32,131 nucleotides of DNA, taken from the NCBI GenBank assembly GCA_949291945.1, contig CASEXH010000036.1, positions 1 through 32,131 of the forward strand. Reading direction: 5' to 3'. The stretch comes from an uncultured Bacillota bacterium. Lineage in GTDB: Bacteria > Bacillota > Clostridia > Lachnospirales > Lachnospiraceae. Positions 22,002 to 29,704 of the stretch are shown here, piece after piece; position 1 is the first letter of the stretch, and each line of letters opens with the position of its first letter. A model generated the notes under the pieces. The model was given only the letters and a program-made list of their open reading frames with translations. It was not told where the DNA came from and made no database searches. A program made the position numbers and the translations under genes.

Positions 22002-22307
22002 CTAGCTCCTCCCCTCTTTTCTTACCAGTTCAATGGCCTTGTTACTTTTCTCCTTCGGTACGATCTGGTCCTGGTCAATGACGCAGAAAGAGGCTTTTTC
22101 ATTCCGCTTTATGGCTTCCAACTGATATCCATTTCTGGCACAGTGGAAAAAAAGCTTTTGCTTCTCGTAAAAATAACTGAGGGGGACTGCATAAGGATAG
22201 CCCTCTTCTCCCTCCAGGGCCAGTACGCCTGAGGTTCCCCTTTCCAAGATCTTCTCACAGGTCTCCAAAGGAAGGGCCTGTTTCTTTCTTCTCATTTCGC
22301 CGAACAT
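22002..22307 (-). pseudogene. internally shortened Nim/PPOX-type flavoprotein
   Basis: The 101-residue chain starts as a pyridoxamine-5'-phosphate-oxidase-like (NimA-related) protein: MFGEMRRKKQALPLETCEKIL, TSGVLALEGEEGYPYAVPLSYFY, FFHCARNGYQLEAI and ASFCVIDQDQIVPKE. Family members of this type then continue for about 60-70 residues and end near GKEAIELVRK. Here residue 86 passes straight into KSNKAIELVRKEGRS, so the middle seems removed in frame. I infer an internal deletion; from memory of the family it should be about 155-160 residues. The reading frame is open and could still make a small protein. ATG chosen for AGGAGG upstream; the next gene is the MATE exporter. Confidence 0.65.
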
Positions 22308-22377
22308 TTTCTGAAATCCTCCTGTAATCTCTGTCTTTTTCTTTGAAGTTTTCCTTGTCCCGCCAGTCTTATTCCAC

Positions 22378-22431
22378 AAAAAAACGCCTTCATTCATCCC
22401 TTCTAAGGCCTATCGGAATGAATAAGGCGTT
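22378..22431 (-). terminator. terminator or attenuator upstream of the Nim-like/MATE operon
   Basis: AACGCCTT (22383-22390) pairs with AAGGCGTT (22424-22431), extended by CATTC/GAATG, and on the minus strand is followed by seven T residues (A-run 22378-22384). It ends transcription from the TIGR00300 gene. Since a candidate promoter (22469-22497) lies above it, it might also act as an attenuator of the Nim-like/MATE operon. Confidence 0.7.
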
Positions 22432-22441
22432 ACCCGGCGGC

Positions 22442-22457
22442 AAACATTCGTATGTTT
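22442..22457. promoter_or_regulatory. palindrome AAACAT-N4-ATGTTT, candidate TetR operator
   Basis: Perfect 6-bp arms (22442-22447 and 22452-22457) just downstream of the predicted start of the Nim-like/MATE transcript. This layout suits a TetR-type repressor. I do not see the same palindrome before the tetR-like gene itself. Confidence 0.5.
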
Positions 22458-22468
22458 CTTTATAAACA

Positions 22469-22497
22469 ATTAGAAATTTATCACAGAGCCGGTTCAA
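22469..22497 (-). promoter_or_regulatory. candidate promoter of the Nim-like/MATE operon
   Basis: Minus strand: TTGAAC (22492-22497), a 17-base spacer and TCTAAT (22469-22474). Start near 22462. Confidence 0.45.
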
Positions 22498-22511
22498 AGT
22501 CAAGAAAAGTT

Positions 22512-23606
22512 TTACAGGATTCCCAGTCCTTTTACTGTAAGCATAATGAAATCCTGTACGTTGGTTACAATAGTAGTGGCAGAAAGACTGCCTCTGTCCA
22601 GGAGCTTATTTACCACAAACTCATCCGCATCTACCGTGTAGAGAAAAACTGGACGGATCTCCTTCTCAGGAGTCACCGTATAGGAAGGTGTCATATTTCC
22701 TGTGGCGATAGTATGGAGCATAGTAGCCAGGCAGACTACTGTTGTAGCCTTTTCCACCATCTGCCGCATGGCCGTCTGTCCCTCATAGGCGTTTCCAATG
22801 ACTTCCGGCAGGGGGCCGTCGTCCCGGATAGAGCCAGTCAGTACAAAGGGGATTTTATTTTTTACACAACTGTACATAATGCCGTCATCAATCTTATAGT
22901 CTTCAATGAACTGAGGAATGGAGCCACTTCTTCTCACCCGGTTGATCACATCCAGATGATTATAATGGCCGTTGGGGTGGGATTTCTGGGTATAAATATC
23001 CTGTCCCAGGGCGGTGTGGAACATCGCTCCTTCCAGATCGTGGGTAGCCAGGGCATTCCCTGCCATAAGACCGTCCACGTAGCCGTTTTCCACCATAGCC
23101 TCCATGGCCCTTCTGGCATCGGCGTCAAAGGCGAAGGCCGGTCCCATGACCCAGAGGATATTTCCATGCTCTCTTTCATAATTGAGCAGCTCAAAAAAAC
23201 GGTCGTAGTCTCTGGCATACGAAGTCTCCCGGCTTCTCCCCTGACGGAACACAAACTGATCTTTCTCCGTTTCTTCAGGATCTTCAAAGCCCCTGGTATG
23301 AAGGTAGATCCCTTCCTCTCCCTTTTCTGTTCTTCCCAGAATGACCCGGTCTCCTTTTTTCAGATTCCGGTTTTCTACTACTTTTAAAGTTCCGTCCTTG
23401 GCAAATACCACGCTGGAATCCATTCTGGATCTTTCCGGCAGCATCCATTCTCCGTTAATCTTAAAATATTCCGGATACATAGAGGTGCTGTGATAGTTCT
23501 CCGGCGCCACACCGTCTGCTGCCGCTTCCTCCCATCTGACATCTGGGGCACTTTTTAACGGTTCTGAAGAAAAATCTGGTGCATAGTATTTTGGCAATGT
23601 AAACAT
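22512..23606 (-). CDS. TIGR00300-family protein (ornithine cyclodeaminase-like, LOR/SDH region)
   Basis: A 364-residue protein matching my recollection of the TIGR00300 family, also called LOR/SDH bifunctional conserved region; archaeal relatives are NAD-dependent ornithine cyclodeaminases that form proline. Visible landmarks: MFTLPKYYAPDFSSEPLKSA, RMDSSVVF, VMGPAFAFDADARRAMEAMVENGYVDGLMAGNALATHDLEGA and GSIRDDGPLPEVIGNAYEGQ. The ATG at 23606 has GGGAGGAAG upstream; a longer frame to 23672 overlaps the upstream gene. It follows the amidohydrolase by 34 bases, in an operon led by brnQ. The exact reaction is unproved. Confidence 0.8.
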   Translation of the reverse strand: MFTLPKYYAPDFSSEPLKSAPDVRWEEAAADGVAPENYHSTSMYPEYFKINGEWMLPERSRMDSSVVFAKDGTLKVVENRNLKKGDRVILGRTEKGEEGIYLHTRGFEDPEETEKDQFVFRQGRSRETSYARDYDRFFELLNYEREHGNILWVMGPAFAFDADARRAMEAMVENGYVDGLMAGNALATHDLEGAMFHTALGQDIYTQKSHPNGHYNHLDVINRVRRSGSIPQFIEDYKIDDGIMYSCVKNKIPFVLTGSIRDDGPLPEVIGNAYEGQTAMRQMVEKATTVVCLATMLHTIATGNMTPSYTVTPEKEIRPVFLYTVDADEFVVNKLLDRGSLSATTIVTNVQDFIMLTVKGLGIL

Positions 23607-23640
23607 AAACTTCCTCCCTGGTATTTTTTCCTGTATTTTC

Positions 23641-25257
23641 TTATTCAACGCTGGCAGCCTTTCGGTATACACAGCGGCCTTCGATATAAGTTTCCGCCAC
23701 GCTGATCTGATCGATCTCCTTTGGAGAAATTTCCAAAAGATCCCGATCCAGGATCAGGAAATCTGCCTTATATCCTTCTTTTAACTGACCCAGGCCCTTA
23801 AATCCTGCAATTTCCGCCGACTCCTTCGTATAAAGAATCAGAGCCGTCTCTATATCAATGGCCTGGTCTTCTCCGCAATCTGTGCCATCCCAGGCCTTCC
23901 TGGTCACGGCGCTCTTTATATTGGGGAAAGGATCCGAGGGAACCGCCCAGGAGGTAGCCGGAGCGTCTGTGGAAAGGCAGAGCTTTACCCCTTTATCCAA
24001 CAGATGACGGATAGGATAACAGGTCTTCATCCTTTCTGTTCCCAGGTTTTTCAGATAGCTTTCAATCTCTGCATAGAGAAAGATAGGCTGGGTCACAAAG
24101 CCGATCCCATGTGCGGCAGCCTTTTCAATACTGTCTTCCGAAGGAAGGGTAATGTGTTCTACCCGGACGTATGGTTCCGGTCCGAGATTCCATTTTTCTT
24201 CCTGAACTGCCCGGTCCACCACTCTTTCAATGGCTTTCGTTCCCATAGCATGCATGGAAAGCTGGCAATGATTTTTCTTGCAGAAATCAATAGCCGTCTC
24301 CATCTGCCGGTCGCTGCAAACAGAAATCCCCCGGGAATCGGAATCCAGGTAAGGCTCCGCCATCCAGGCGGTCTTTCCTGAAACGCTGCCGTCCCCGATG
24401 AGTTTCAGGCCGACGGCAAATATCTGCTGGTTCTTGTCAAAGCGTTCTTCCGGGATCTGGAAATCTTCCTTATCCATAAAGAAATCCCACATATAGTAAA
24501 CGCCCACTTCCTGGAGAAAACCTTTCCTGACCGCTTCCTGATAAAGAGGGTAATTATCTCCTTCATCTAAATTTCCCATATCTGTCACAGCCACGATCCC
24601 CTGGGAAGTAAGAAGTTTTCCCAGCTCTGTCAGGTTTTCCACTGCTTCTTCCCGGTTTTCTGAGGGCATAAAGGGAGTGATCAGGTTTCTGGCGTTTTCT
24701 TTTAAAACCCCGGTAGGCTCCCCGTTTTCGTCCCGTTCAATTTCTCCGCCTTCAGGATCCGGAGTATTCCGGTCAATTCCTGCCAGTTCCAGGGCCTTGC
24801 TGTTCACACAGCGGATATGGCCGCAGGTCCGTACAATCGACACGGGAGAATCGCTGCAGCCTTTATCCAGATCCCAGCGGTTTATGGAACGGCGTTCTGC
24901 AAACTTTCCTTCGTCATATCCCCAGCCAAGGCACCATTTTCCCGTTCCCTGCTCCTCTCTCTTTTCCCGCACTGCCTGGATCAATTCTTCAATGGAATGG
25001 ATCTTTGGAGGCAGAGCTGAGATCTGCCGGCTGTAATCCGCCAGCATAAGAGGGTGCATATGAGCGTCTACAAATCCCGGTATCACCCGGCGTCCCTGAA
25101 GGTCCACCCGTTCGCAGTCCTGAGGAGCCAGCTTTTCTACTTCTTCCCTGCTGCCCACTTTCCGGATAACTCCATCCTCTGTAAGCATAGCCTCTGCGTA
25201 CAGATTTTCCTTATCTGATGTAAAGATTTTTCCGTTTTCATAAATACAAGCTTTCAT
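23641..25257 (-). CDS. YtcJ-like amidohydrolase (amidohydrolase 3 family)
   Basis: A 538-residue metal-dependent amidohydrolase of the YtcJ type. The metal motif is H66-M-H68 in VIPGFVDAHMHP. Further landmarks: CLGWGYDEGKFAERR, VRTCGHIRCVNSKALELAGI, SMHAMGTKAIERVVD and CLSTDAPATSWAVPSDPF, and the C-terminal strand GYKADFLILDRDLL. No signal peptide, so cytosolic. Enzymes of this group hydrolyse amide or imine bonds in varied substrates; the natural one is unknown for most. It starts 26 bases after brnQ and precedes the TIGR00300 gene, suggesting it processes an imported amino-acid derivative. Confidence 0.88.
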   Translation of the reverse strand: MKACIYENGKIFTSDKENLYAEAMLTEDGVIRKVGSREEVEKLAPQDCERVDLQGRRVIPGFVDAHMHPLMLADYSRQISALPPKIHSIEELIQAVREKREEQGTGKWCLGWGYDEGKFAERRSINRWDLDKGCSDSPVSIVRTCGHIRCVNSKALELAGIDRNTPDPEGGEIERDENGEPTGVLKENARNLITPFMPSENREEAVENLTELGKLLTSQGIVAVTDMGNLDEGDNYPLYQEAVRKGFLQEVGVYYMWDFFMDKEDFQIPEERFDKNQQIFAVGLKLIGDGSVSGKTAWMAEPYLDSDSRGISVCSDRQMETAIDFCKKNHCQLSMHAMGTKAIERVVDRAVQEEKWNLGPEPYVRVEHITLPSEDSIEKAAAHGIGFVTQPIFLYAEIESYLKNLGTERMKTCYPIRHLLDKGVKLCLSTDAPATSWAVPSDPFPNIKSAVTRKAWDGTDCGEDQAIDIETALILYTKESAEIAGFKGLGQLKEGYKADFLILDRDLLEISPKEIDQISVAETYIEGRCVYRKAASVE

Positions 25258-25283
25258 TTATGTACTGTACCTCCATTTATCTC

Positions 25284-26624
25284 TTATATTGCATAGGGAA
25301 CACTTTCCCTTCCTGTCACCTTATAAGTGACCGCTCCCACAATGAATCCGATGATCGTAGGCACTACCCAGGCAAAGCCCTGTTTGGCAAAAGGTATCAT
25401 GTAAATAACGTTCATAATACCGGAAATATCAATGGGTATCAGCCCTGAAGACTGGGCCACATTTAATGCGTCAAACAGAGACATGACTGCGGATACGATC
25501 ACTGCTCCCTTCCAGGCTCCGTCATTGGGCACAAACTTTTTAAACAGACCCAGGATCATCATAACCACTGACATTGGGAAGATAATGGTAAAGATCGGGC
25601 CGGAAATAGTCAGTACATTACTCACTCCTGTAGAAGACACCAGGAAAATGGCAATAGTGATCACCAGAGAAGCCAGCTTATAAGAAACTTTTCCCTTTGT
25701 CCATTCTTCCACCCACTGGCCTGTGGTAGCGATCATTCCCACCGCCGTAGTCAGGCAGGCAAAGATCACGGCCAGGGACAGCACAACGCTTCCCCCTGTG
25801 CCTGCCAGCCTTCGCACCAGGTCAGTAAGGAGATAAGTGGTGTCCACATCTGCAGGATAGTCATTTCCTCCCTGGGCACCCAAATAGGCCAGGCCGCTGT
25901 ATACAATAAACAAAAGAAGAAATCCGATCACAATAATCCCAAACATCATTTTCCGGTATTCTTCTTTTTTCGTATAGCCCTTCTGCTGAAAAGCCACGAT
26001 AAAAATTCCTGCACAGATAATTCCTGTTCCTACATCGCCCGTATTATATCCGGTAAGGAAAGCACTGAGAAAAGCCTCCTGTCCGCTTGTCTGTGTTCCT
26101 CCCTGGACCGGTCCCAGAGGATGAAAAATAGCCAGAAGGATCACTGCCAGAAGAGTAATGAGCAGGATCGGGGTCAGATACTTTCCGATCCGGTCAATGA
26201 CATTGGACTTGTTCATGGCAAAATAGTAGGATATCCCAAAGAAAAGAAACAGGAAGATGATCCTGGCATATACAGGAAGCGATCCGAAGATCCCTTCAAA
26301 ACCGGTCTCGTAAGCTACCCCTCCGCACCTGGGAATGGTACCGAAAATAACTACTAAAAGTCCCAGGCCCATATACAGATAGTGCCACCAGCTTGTCACA
26401 TGCTTCATCATATCCTGAATTCCATACCCTACATTTCCCACCGCCGCCACGGCAAGCATAGGAAAGAGGATGGCAGAAATAGCCAGTCCTCCGATAGCCC
26501 AGAATACATGATCACCGGAAAGCAGACCTACCTGAGGCGGAAATATCAGGTTGCCGGAGCCGAAGAAAATGGCGAACATGGCAAATCCTGTGATCAAAAT
26601 GTCTTTAAACATACTTTTCTTCAT
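25284..26624 (-). CDS. brnQ: branched-chain amino acid carrier BrnQ (LIVCS family)
   Basis: A 446-residue Na+-coupled branched-chain amino acid importer: MFAIFFGSGNLIFPPQVGLLSGDHVFWAIGGLAISA is the diagnostic first helix pair, with about twelve helices and later TTAVGMIATTGQWVEEW. Start ATG with AAAGGGAGAG upstream. A weak promoter may lie at 26648-26677 (TTGCAC, 18-base spacer, TAATAC on the minus strand). It leads the operon with the amidohydrolase and TIGR00300 genes, so the true substrate may be broader than leucine, isoleucine and valine. Confidence 0.93.
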   Translation of the reverse strand: MKKSMFKDILITGFAMFAIFFGSGNLIFPPQVGLLSGDHVFWAIGGLAISAILFPMLAVAAVGNVGYGIQDMMKHVTSWWHYLYMGLGLLVVIFGTIPRCGGVAYETGFEGIFGSLPVYARIIFLFLFFGISYYFAMNKSNVIDRIGKYLTPILLITLLAVILLAIFHPLGPVQGGTQTSGQEAFLSAFLTGYNTGDVGTGIICAGIFIVAFQQKGYTKKEEYRKMMFGIIVIGFLLLFIVYSGLAYLGAQGGNDYPADVDTTYLLTDLVRRLAGTGGSVVLSLAVIFACLTTAVGMIATTGQWVEEWTKGKVSYKLASLVITIAIFLVSSTGVSNVLTISGPIFTIIFPMSVVMMILGLFKKFVPNDGAWKGAVIVSAVMSLFDALNVAQSSGLIPIDISGIMNVIYMIPFAKQGFAWVVPTIIGFIVGAVTYKVTGRESVPYAI

Positions 26625-26688
26625 CTGTGTCTCTCCCTTTAATCACTGTATTAATTCGATAACTTTTCACCGTGCAAAAGTGTATCAT

Positions 26689-26723
26689 AAAAAAATAAGT
26701 GCTTCAGCCTGAAGCCGAAGCAC
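26689..26723 (-). terminator. terminator of the cassette-2 DUF2812 gene
   Basis: GTGCTTC (26699-26705) pairs with GAAGCAC (26717-26723), with inner GC pairing; on the minus strand a T-rich run follows (26689-26698). Confidence 0.75.
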
Positions 26724-26775
26724 CATTGCTTATGTCTATATATCATACTCCTGTTTTTACAGCTTTGTCAATGTT

Positions 26776-28122
26776 TTAAATTTCTCCCAATAATTCCAGT
26801 ATCCGGTCCTGCTGCCCTTTATCCGGTGTAAAGCTCAGGTCCACTTTCACGATCCGGTCTTCCATGCAGAGCAGATACCGGCAAATTTCCTGTTCCTCTC
26901 TTTCAAAAGCTGTCTGCAGAACCTGAAGGCTGTCCTTCTTTCCTGTTCCCCAGGAATCCATAGGCTGCCAGTTTTCTCTGCCTCTATAAGTTCTTTCCAT
27001 GGAGGACCTGGCAAATCCGTAAAAAGGAGCCAGCTTTACTTTTGTCACCACATATTCCAGATAATATCCCGGATCTCCCCTGGCCCCGGACAAAGCCTCA
27101 TCATAAAACTGTTCTATCTCCATTCTGGAAAGGAAAATAGAACTTTGAAGGTTCTGGGTAACACTATACCCTTTCCCGTCAGCCTCCGATCCAGCCAGTT
27201 CTTGAAGGATCAGAGGGTATTCCTGCCCCTGCAAGTGGAATCCTCTTTTTTCATAATAGTCCCCGGTTTCAGAAGAACTAATACATGAATAGCCATTAAA
27301 TACGAAAAAGAATATAAGAAAGGCTAGAGCAAAGTTTATCCCTATGTTCGCTGCAGTGCTGGCGCCACTATCCCTCATACGGTTTCGGATGATATCCTGA
27401 AAGTAATAAACGATAAAATATCCTGCCAGTACGGCCAACACCAGGCCGCCTTCTGCTGTAAAGGCATAAAAGACTACAGCAGCCATGGTCAAAAGCATGA
27501 TTATTTTTGAAATCACCGGATGCCCTTTTGTTGGTGTAAAAGACTGATCTCTCTGGGCATTTGCTTTTGCCTTCTTATACCAGCACCGAAAAGTGATAAA
27601 TTCCACGAACCCATAAACTCCCAGCATAAATCCCACAAAGGCCAGGGTTAAGCCGCTTCCTCCAGAAAGGGTCCTTACACCGTCAAAATAAAGACTTAGA
27701 AGGAAATAAATTGTAAGCAGCCAGCCGATCATTCCCAGAATCCCGTCTGCAATCCGGAACCTTCTTGAACCTTTACGGATATTTTCTACCTGAATATCTG
27801 CCTGAGTTTCCAGAGGGACAGGATTTACCCTTTCATTGCAGAAAATCTTCATAGGGCCATGTTCTGCCGCCAGCTCCCAGCCTGCCATCTCACAGTATTC
27901 TTCAAAGGTCAGCTCCTCCCCCGTAGGAGGAGCATAGACCCCGCCTCCCGGAAAATATCCTACCGCATAGTGAAGGGGCTTAGGCTCGATCCTGTGATAA
28001 TGCCAGAAAATCCCCATTCTGTCCAGGGCCCAGCCTTTCCCTGCCATTTTTTCAAAGTGCTGTTCCATTGTGGTATGGTCAAAATAATAAGTCCATACGA
28101 ATTCAAGCTTCCCCCTGCTCAT
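26776..28122 (-). CDS. DUF2812 membrane protein (cassette 2)
   Basis: A 448-residue paralogue of the protein at 17720-18991. The N-terminal DUF2812 domain (about 1-105) shares the landmarks FEKMAGKGWALDRM and YCEMAGWELAAEHG with MAAKGW and YCEEAGWEL of the first copy. Four to five helices follow (about 125-145, 157-178, 203-221, 226-242, 258-279), then a soluble C-terminal domain ending with RYLLCMEDRIVKVDLSF. Start at 28122 (GGAGG and AGGAAA upstream), overlapping the padR reading frame by 20 bases. Gene order is reversed relative to cassette 1. Function unknown; since its regulator is interrupted, expression may be altered. Confidence 0.85.
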   Translation of the reverse strand: MSRGKLEFVWTYYFDHTTMEQHFEKMAGKGWALDRMGIFWHYHRIEPKPLHYAVGYFPGGGVYAPPTGEELTFEEYCEMAGWELAAEHGPMKIFCNERVNPVPLETQADIQVENIRKGSRRFRIADGILGMIGWLLTIYFLLSLYFDGVRTLSGGSGLTLAFVGFMLGVYGFVEFITFRCWYKKAKANAQRDQSFTPTKGHPVISKIIMLLTMAAVVFYAFTAEGGLVLAVLAGYFIVYYFQDIIRNRMRDSGASTAANIGINFALAFLIFFFVFNGYSCISSSETGDYYEKRGFHLQGQEYPLILQELAGSEADGKGYSVTQNLQSSIFLSRMEIEQFYDEALSGARGDPGYYLEYVVTKVKLAPFYGFARSSMERTYRGRENWQPMDSWGTGKKDSLQVLQTAFEREEQEICRYLLCMEDRIVKVDLSFTPDKGQQDRILELLGEI

Positions 28123-28438
28123 TTTCCTGCACCTCCATATAGCGGCGATAGTCTGCCGCCTGACCGCATATCCTCTCATACTCTGTCCGGAGTGCTTCTT
28201 TCCCTGTCTCTGTAAGGATATAACTTTTTCTTCTTCCCTCTACTTTTGTCTCTACGATCATTTCCGCCTGAGAAAACTGATCCAGGAGATTATAAAGAGT
28301 TCCCGGCCCTATATTTACCCTGCCCTCTGTCATCTCACGGACCTTCTCCATAATATCCATTCCGCAGCATTCCTACCTGAGGCAGAGAAGGATATAAAAC
28401 ATCTGCTCCGTTAAAGTCTGAAACTTTGCTCTGGCCAT
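28103..28438 (-). pseudogene. PadR-family regulator interrupted by an amber codon (cassette 2)
   Basis: From the ATG at 28438, translation gives MARAKFQTLTEQMFYILLCLR, then TAG (28373-28375), then ECCGMDIMEKVREMTEGRVNI and the rest of a normal PadR. The intact paralogue reads ALTEECCG at this place, so a GAG-type codon became TAG. The remainder stays in frame for 90 codons. An internal ATG at 28360 with AGGTAGGA about ten bases upstream could reinitiate an 85-residue product lacking helix 1, which PadR proteins need for DNA binding. Most likely a young nonsense mutant. A sequencing error is possible. Promoter, both operators and the downstream gene look intact. Confidence 0.85.
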
Positions 28439-28452
28439 AGCATCGCTCCTTT

Positions 28453-28467
28453 TATCGAATATCGATA
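28453..28467. promoter_or_regulatory. PadR operator 2, cassette 2
   Basis: Palindrome TATCGA-ATA-TCGATA immediately upstream of the padR ribosome binding site (AAAAGGAG), centred 35 bp from operator 1. Confidence 0.75.
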
Positions 28468-28480
28468 TTCTTCTGATTTC

Positions 28481-28509
28481 ACTATAACATCGAATATCGA
28501 TAATGTCAA
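28481..28509 (-). promoter_or_regulatory. promoter of the cassette-2 padR/DUF2812 operon with operator in the spacer
   Basis: Minus strand: consensus TTGACA (28504-28509), a 17-base spacer and TATAGT (28481-28486). The spacer carries the palindrome ATCGA-ATA-TCGAT (28489-28501). Stronger core elements than in cassette 1, same geometry. Confidence 0.8.
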
Positions 28510-28532
28510 TCTGTTTTATCCTTTCCTTGATT

Positions 28533-28922
28533 TTACAGATCTATTTCTCCCAGAAGTGCCCCATACCCGGCATACTCTGCAATCTGTTTTATGCCCTCTG
28601 CCGCTTCCTCCAGGGAATAATCATGGGCCTGCAGAAACTCCTGGCCTTTTTCACTTACATATTCATAAAACAAAACAGCTGCAGCCAGTTCCTCCGGATT
28701 CTCATAATCCAGATTTTCCAAAAGGATATTTTCCGCTTCATTGATCTTCCCCTGGTCTACCAGCTCTGTAAGATCATCCAGGCTGCTCCCGGAAACAGAA
28801 AATTTATTCTCCTTTGGCAGTTCTACCTGGGTATACTTTTTCCCGAAAATCAGCGAGAATAATACCCTGGCTGCTTCTTTGATCATACGCATGATATAAT
28901 CGCTTTCTTCCTCATAGATCAT
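28533..28922 (-). CDS. DUF6483-family small protein
   Basis: A 129-residue acidic protein: MIYEEESDYIMRMIKEAARVLFSLIFGKKY at the N-terminus, then two helical-repeat-like stretches (LDDLTELVDQGKINEAENILLENLD). I recognise it as DUF6483, a family of unknown function common in Clostridia. The N-terminal amphipathic or hydrophobic helix (about 10-27) may bind a membrane. Its ATG overlaps the stop of the XRE regulator gene by four bases (ATGA), so translation is coupled and the two proteins probably act together. Confidence 0.75.
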   Translation of the reverse strand: MIYEEESDYIMRMIKEAARVLFSLIFGKKYTQVELPKENKFSVSGSSLDDLTELVDQGKINEAENILLENLDYENPEELAAAVLFYEYVSEKGQEFLQAHDYSLEEAAEGIKQIAEYAGYGALLGEIDL

Positions 28923-29617
28923 AAATCCACCTTCTCTCTCCTGTTTCTCTGCTTTTTATTGATCCAGGCTAGTCCTCTCAGGACCAGAAAACCGATGATC
29001 GTAATTTCCAGAAAGAATCCTGTGCCTAGCTGTATTGCCTGGATTTTATCTGCTCCCATTCTCAGTATACAGAAGCTATATAAAACCGAAAAAACGCCGC
29101 CGCACAATATACTGATCACCAGATCTGAAAAACAGGCTCTCTTTTTCCCGGCCCTGCTCTCCCACAGCCCATTATATAGGATCAATGAAATATATGCGGC
29201 TCCCCCAACAATGACTGCTGCAGTTTCTCCCACAGCAATTTTTATGTCCCCAGTGAAGACTATCTGCAGCAGGCTCCCTATGACACAGATAAAGAACATC
29301 ACCATAAATGCCACATTGCCAGCCTTTGCTTTCTGTTTCTTTTCCAGTTCACTGTAATCCGCCGCCTTCAATAGAGTATTTTTCAGCTTTTTATCCATAT
29401 CCTCATTTCTCCTTTCTCCATTCAGGATTTCTTCAAGCTCTACATCATAGTATTCTGCAATCTGGATCAACAGGTTTAAATCCGGCATATTCACGCCGTT
29501 TTCCCAGCGGGAGATCGTCCGTCCCGTTACCATAAAAATCTCCCCGGCCTGCTCCTGGGTAAGTCCCCTCTCTTTGCGGAGGAACTTCAGAAATCCTCCG
29601 ATTTTTTTCATATCCAT
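28919..29617 (-). CDS. XRE-family regulator with four-helix membrane domain
   Basis: A 232-residue protein. Residues 5-65 are a Cro/CI-type helix-turn-helix (FLKFLRKERGLTQEQAGEIF, TGRTISRWENGVNMPDLNLL). After a charged linker come four predicted membrane helices (about 101-121, 128-149, 163-185, 195-218) and a basic tail. Such membrane-tethered XRE proteins occur in Clostridia as one-component sensors. I chose the ATG at 29617 because AAGGGGG lies eight bases upstream; a longer frame to 29749 would translate the promoter palindrome. Overlaps the DUF6483 gene by four bases. Confidence 0.85.
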   Translation of the reverse strand: MDMKKIGGFLKFLRKERGLTQEQAGEIFMVTGRTISRWENGVNMPDLNLLIQIAEYYDVELEEILNGERRNEDMDKKLKNTLLKAADYSELEKKQKAKAGNVAFMVMFFICVIGSLLQIVFTGDIKIAVGETAAVIVGGAAYISLILYNGLWESRAGKKRACFSDLVISILCGGVFSVLYSFCILRMGADKIQAIQLGTGFFLEITIIGFLVLRGLAWINKKQRNRREKVDL

Positions 29618-29704
29618 GTCTGTCGCCCCCTTTTCTGCTTTCAGAATACACGGCCGTGTTCCAAAAGGCCAGGACATAAAAGGAGAAATGAGAAAAAATA
29701 TATC

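Noticed and set aside
22452..23387. A 311-codon plus-strand frame opposite the TIGR00300 gene.
   Set aside because: Antisense shadow; no ribosome binding site and no family resemblance.
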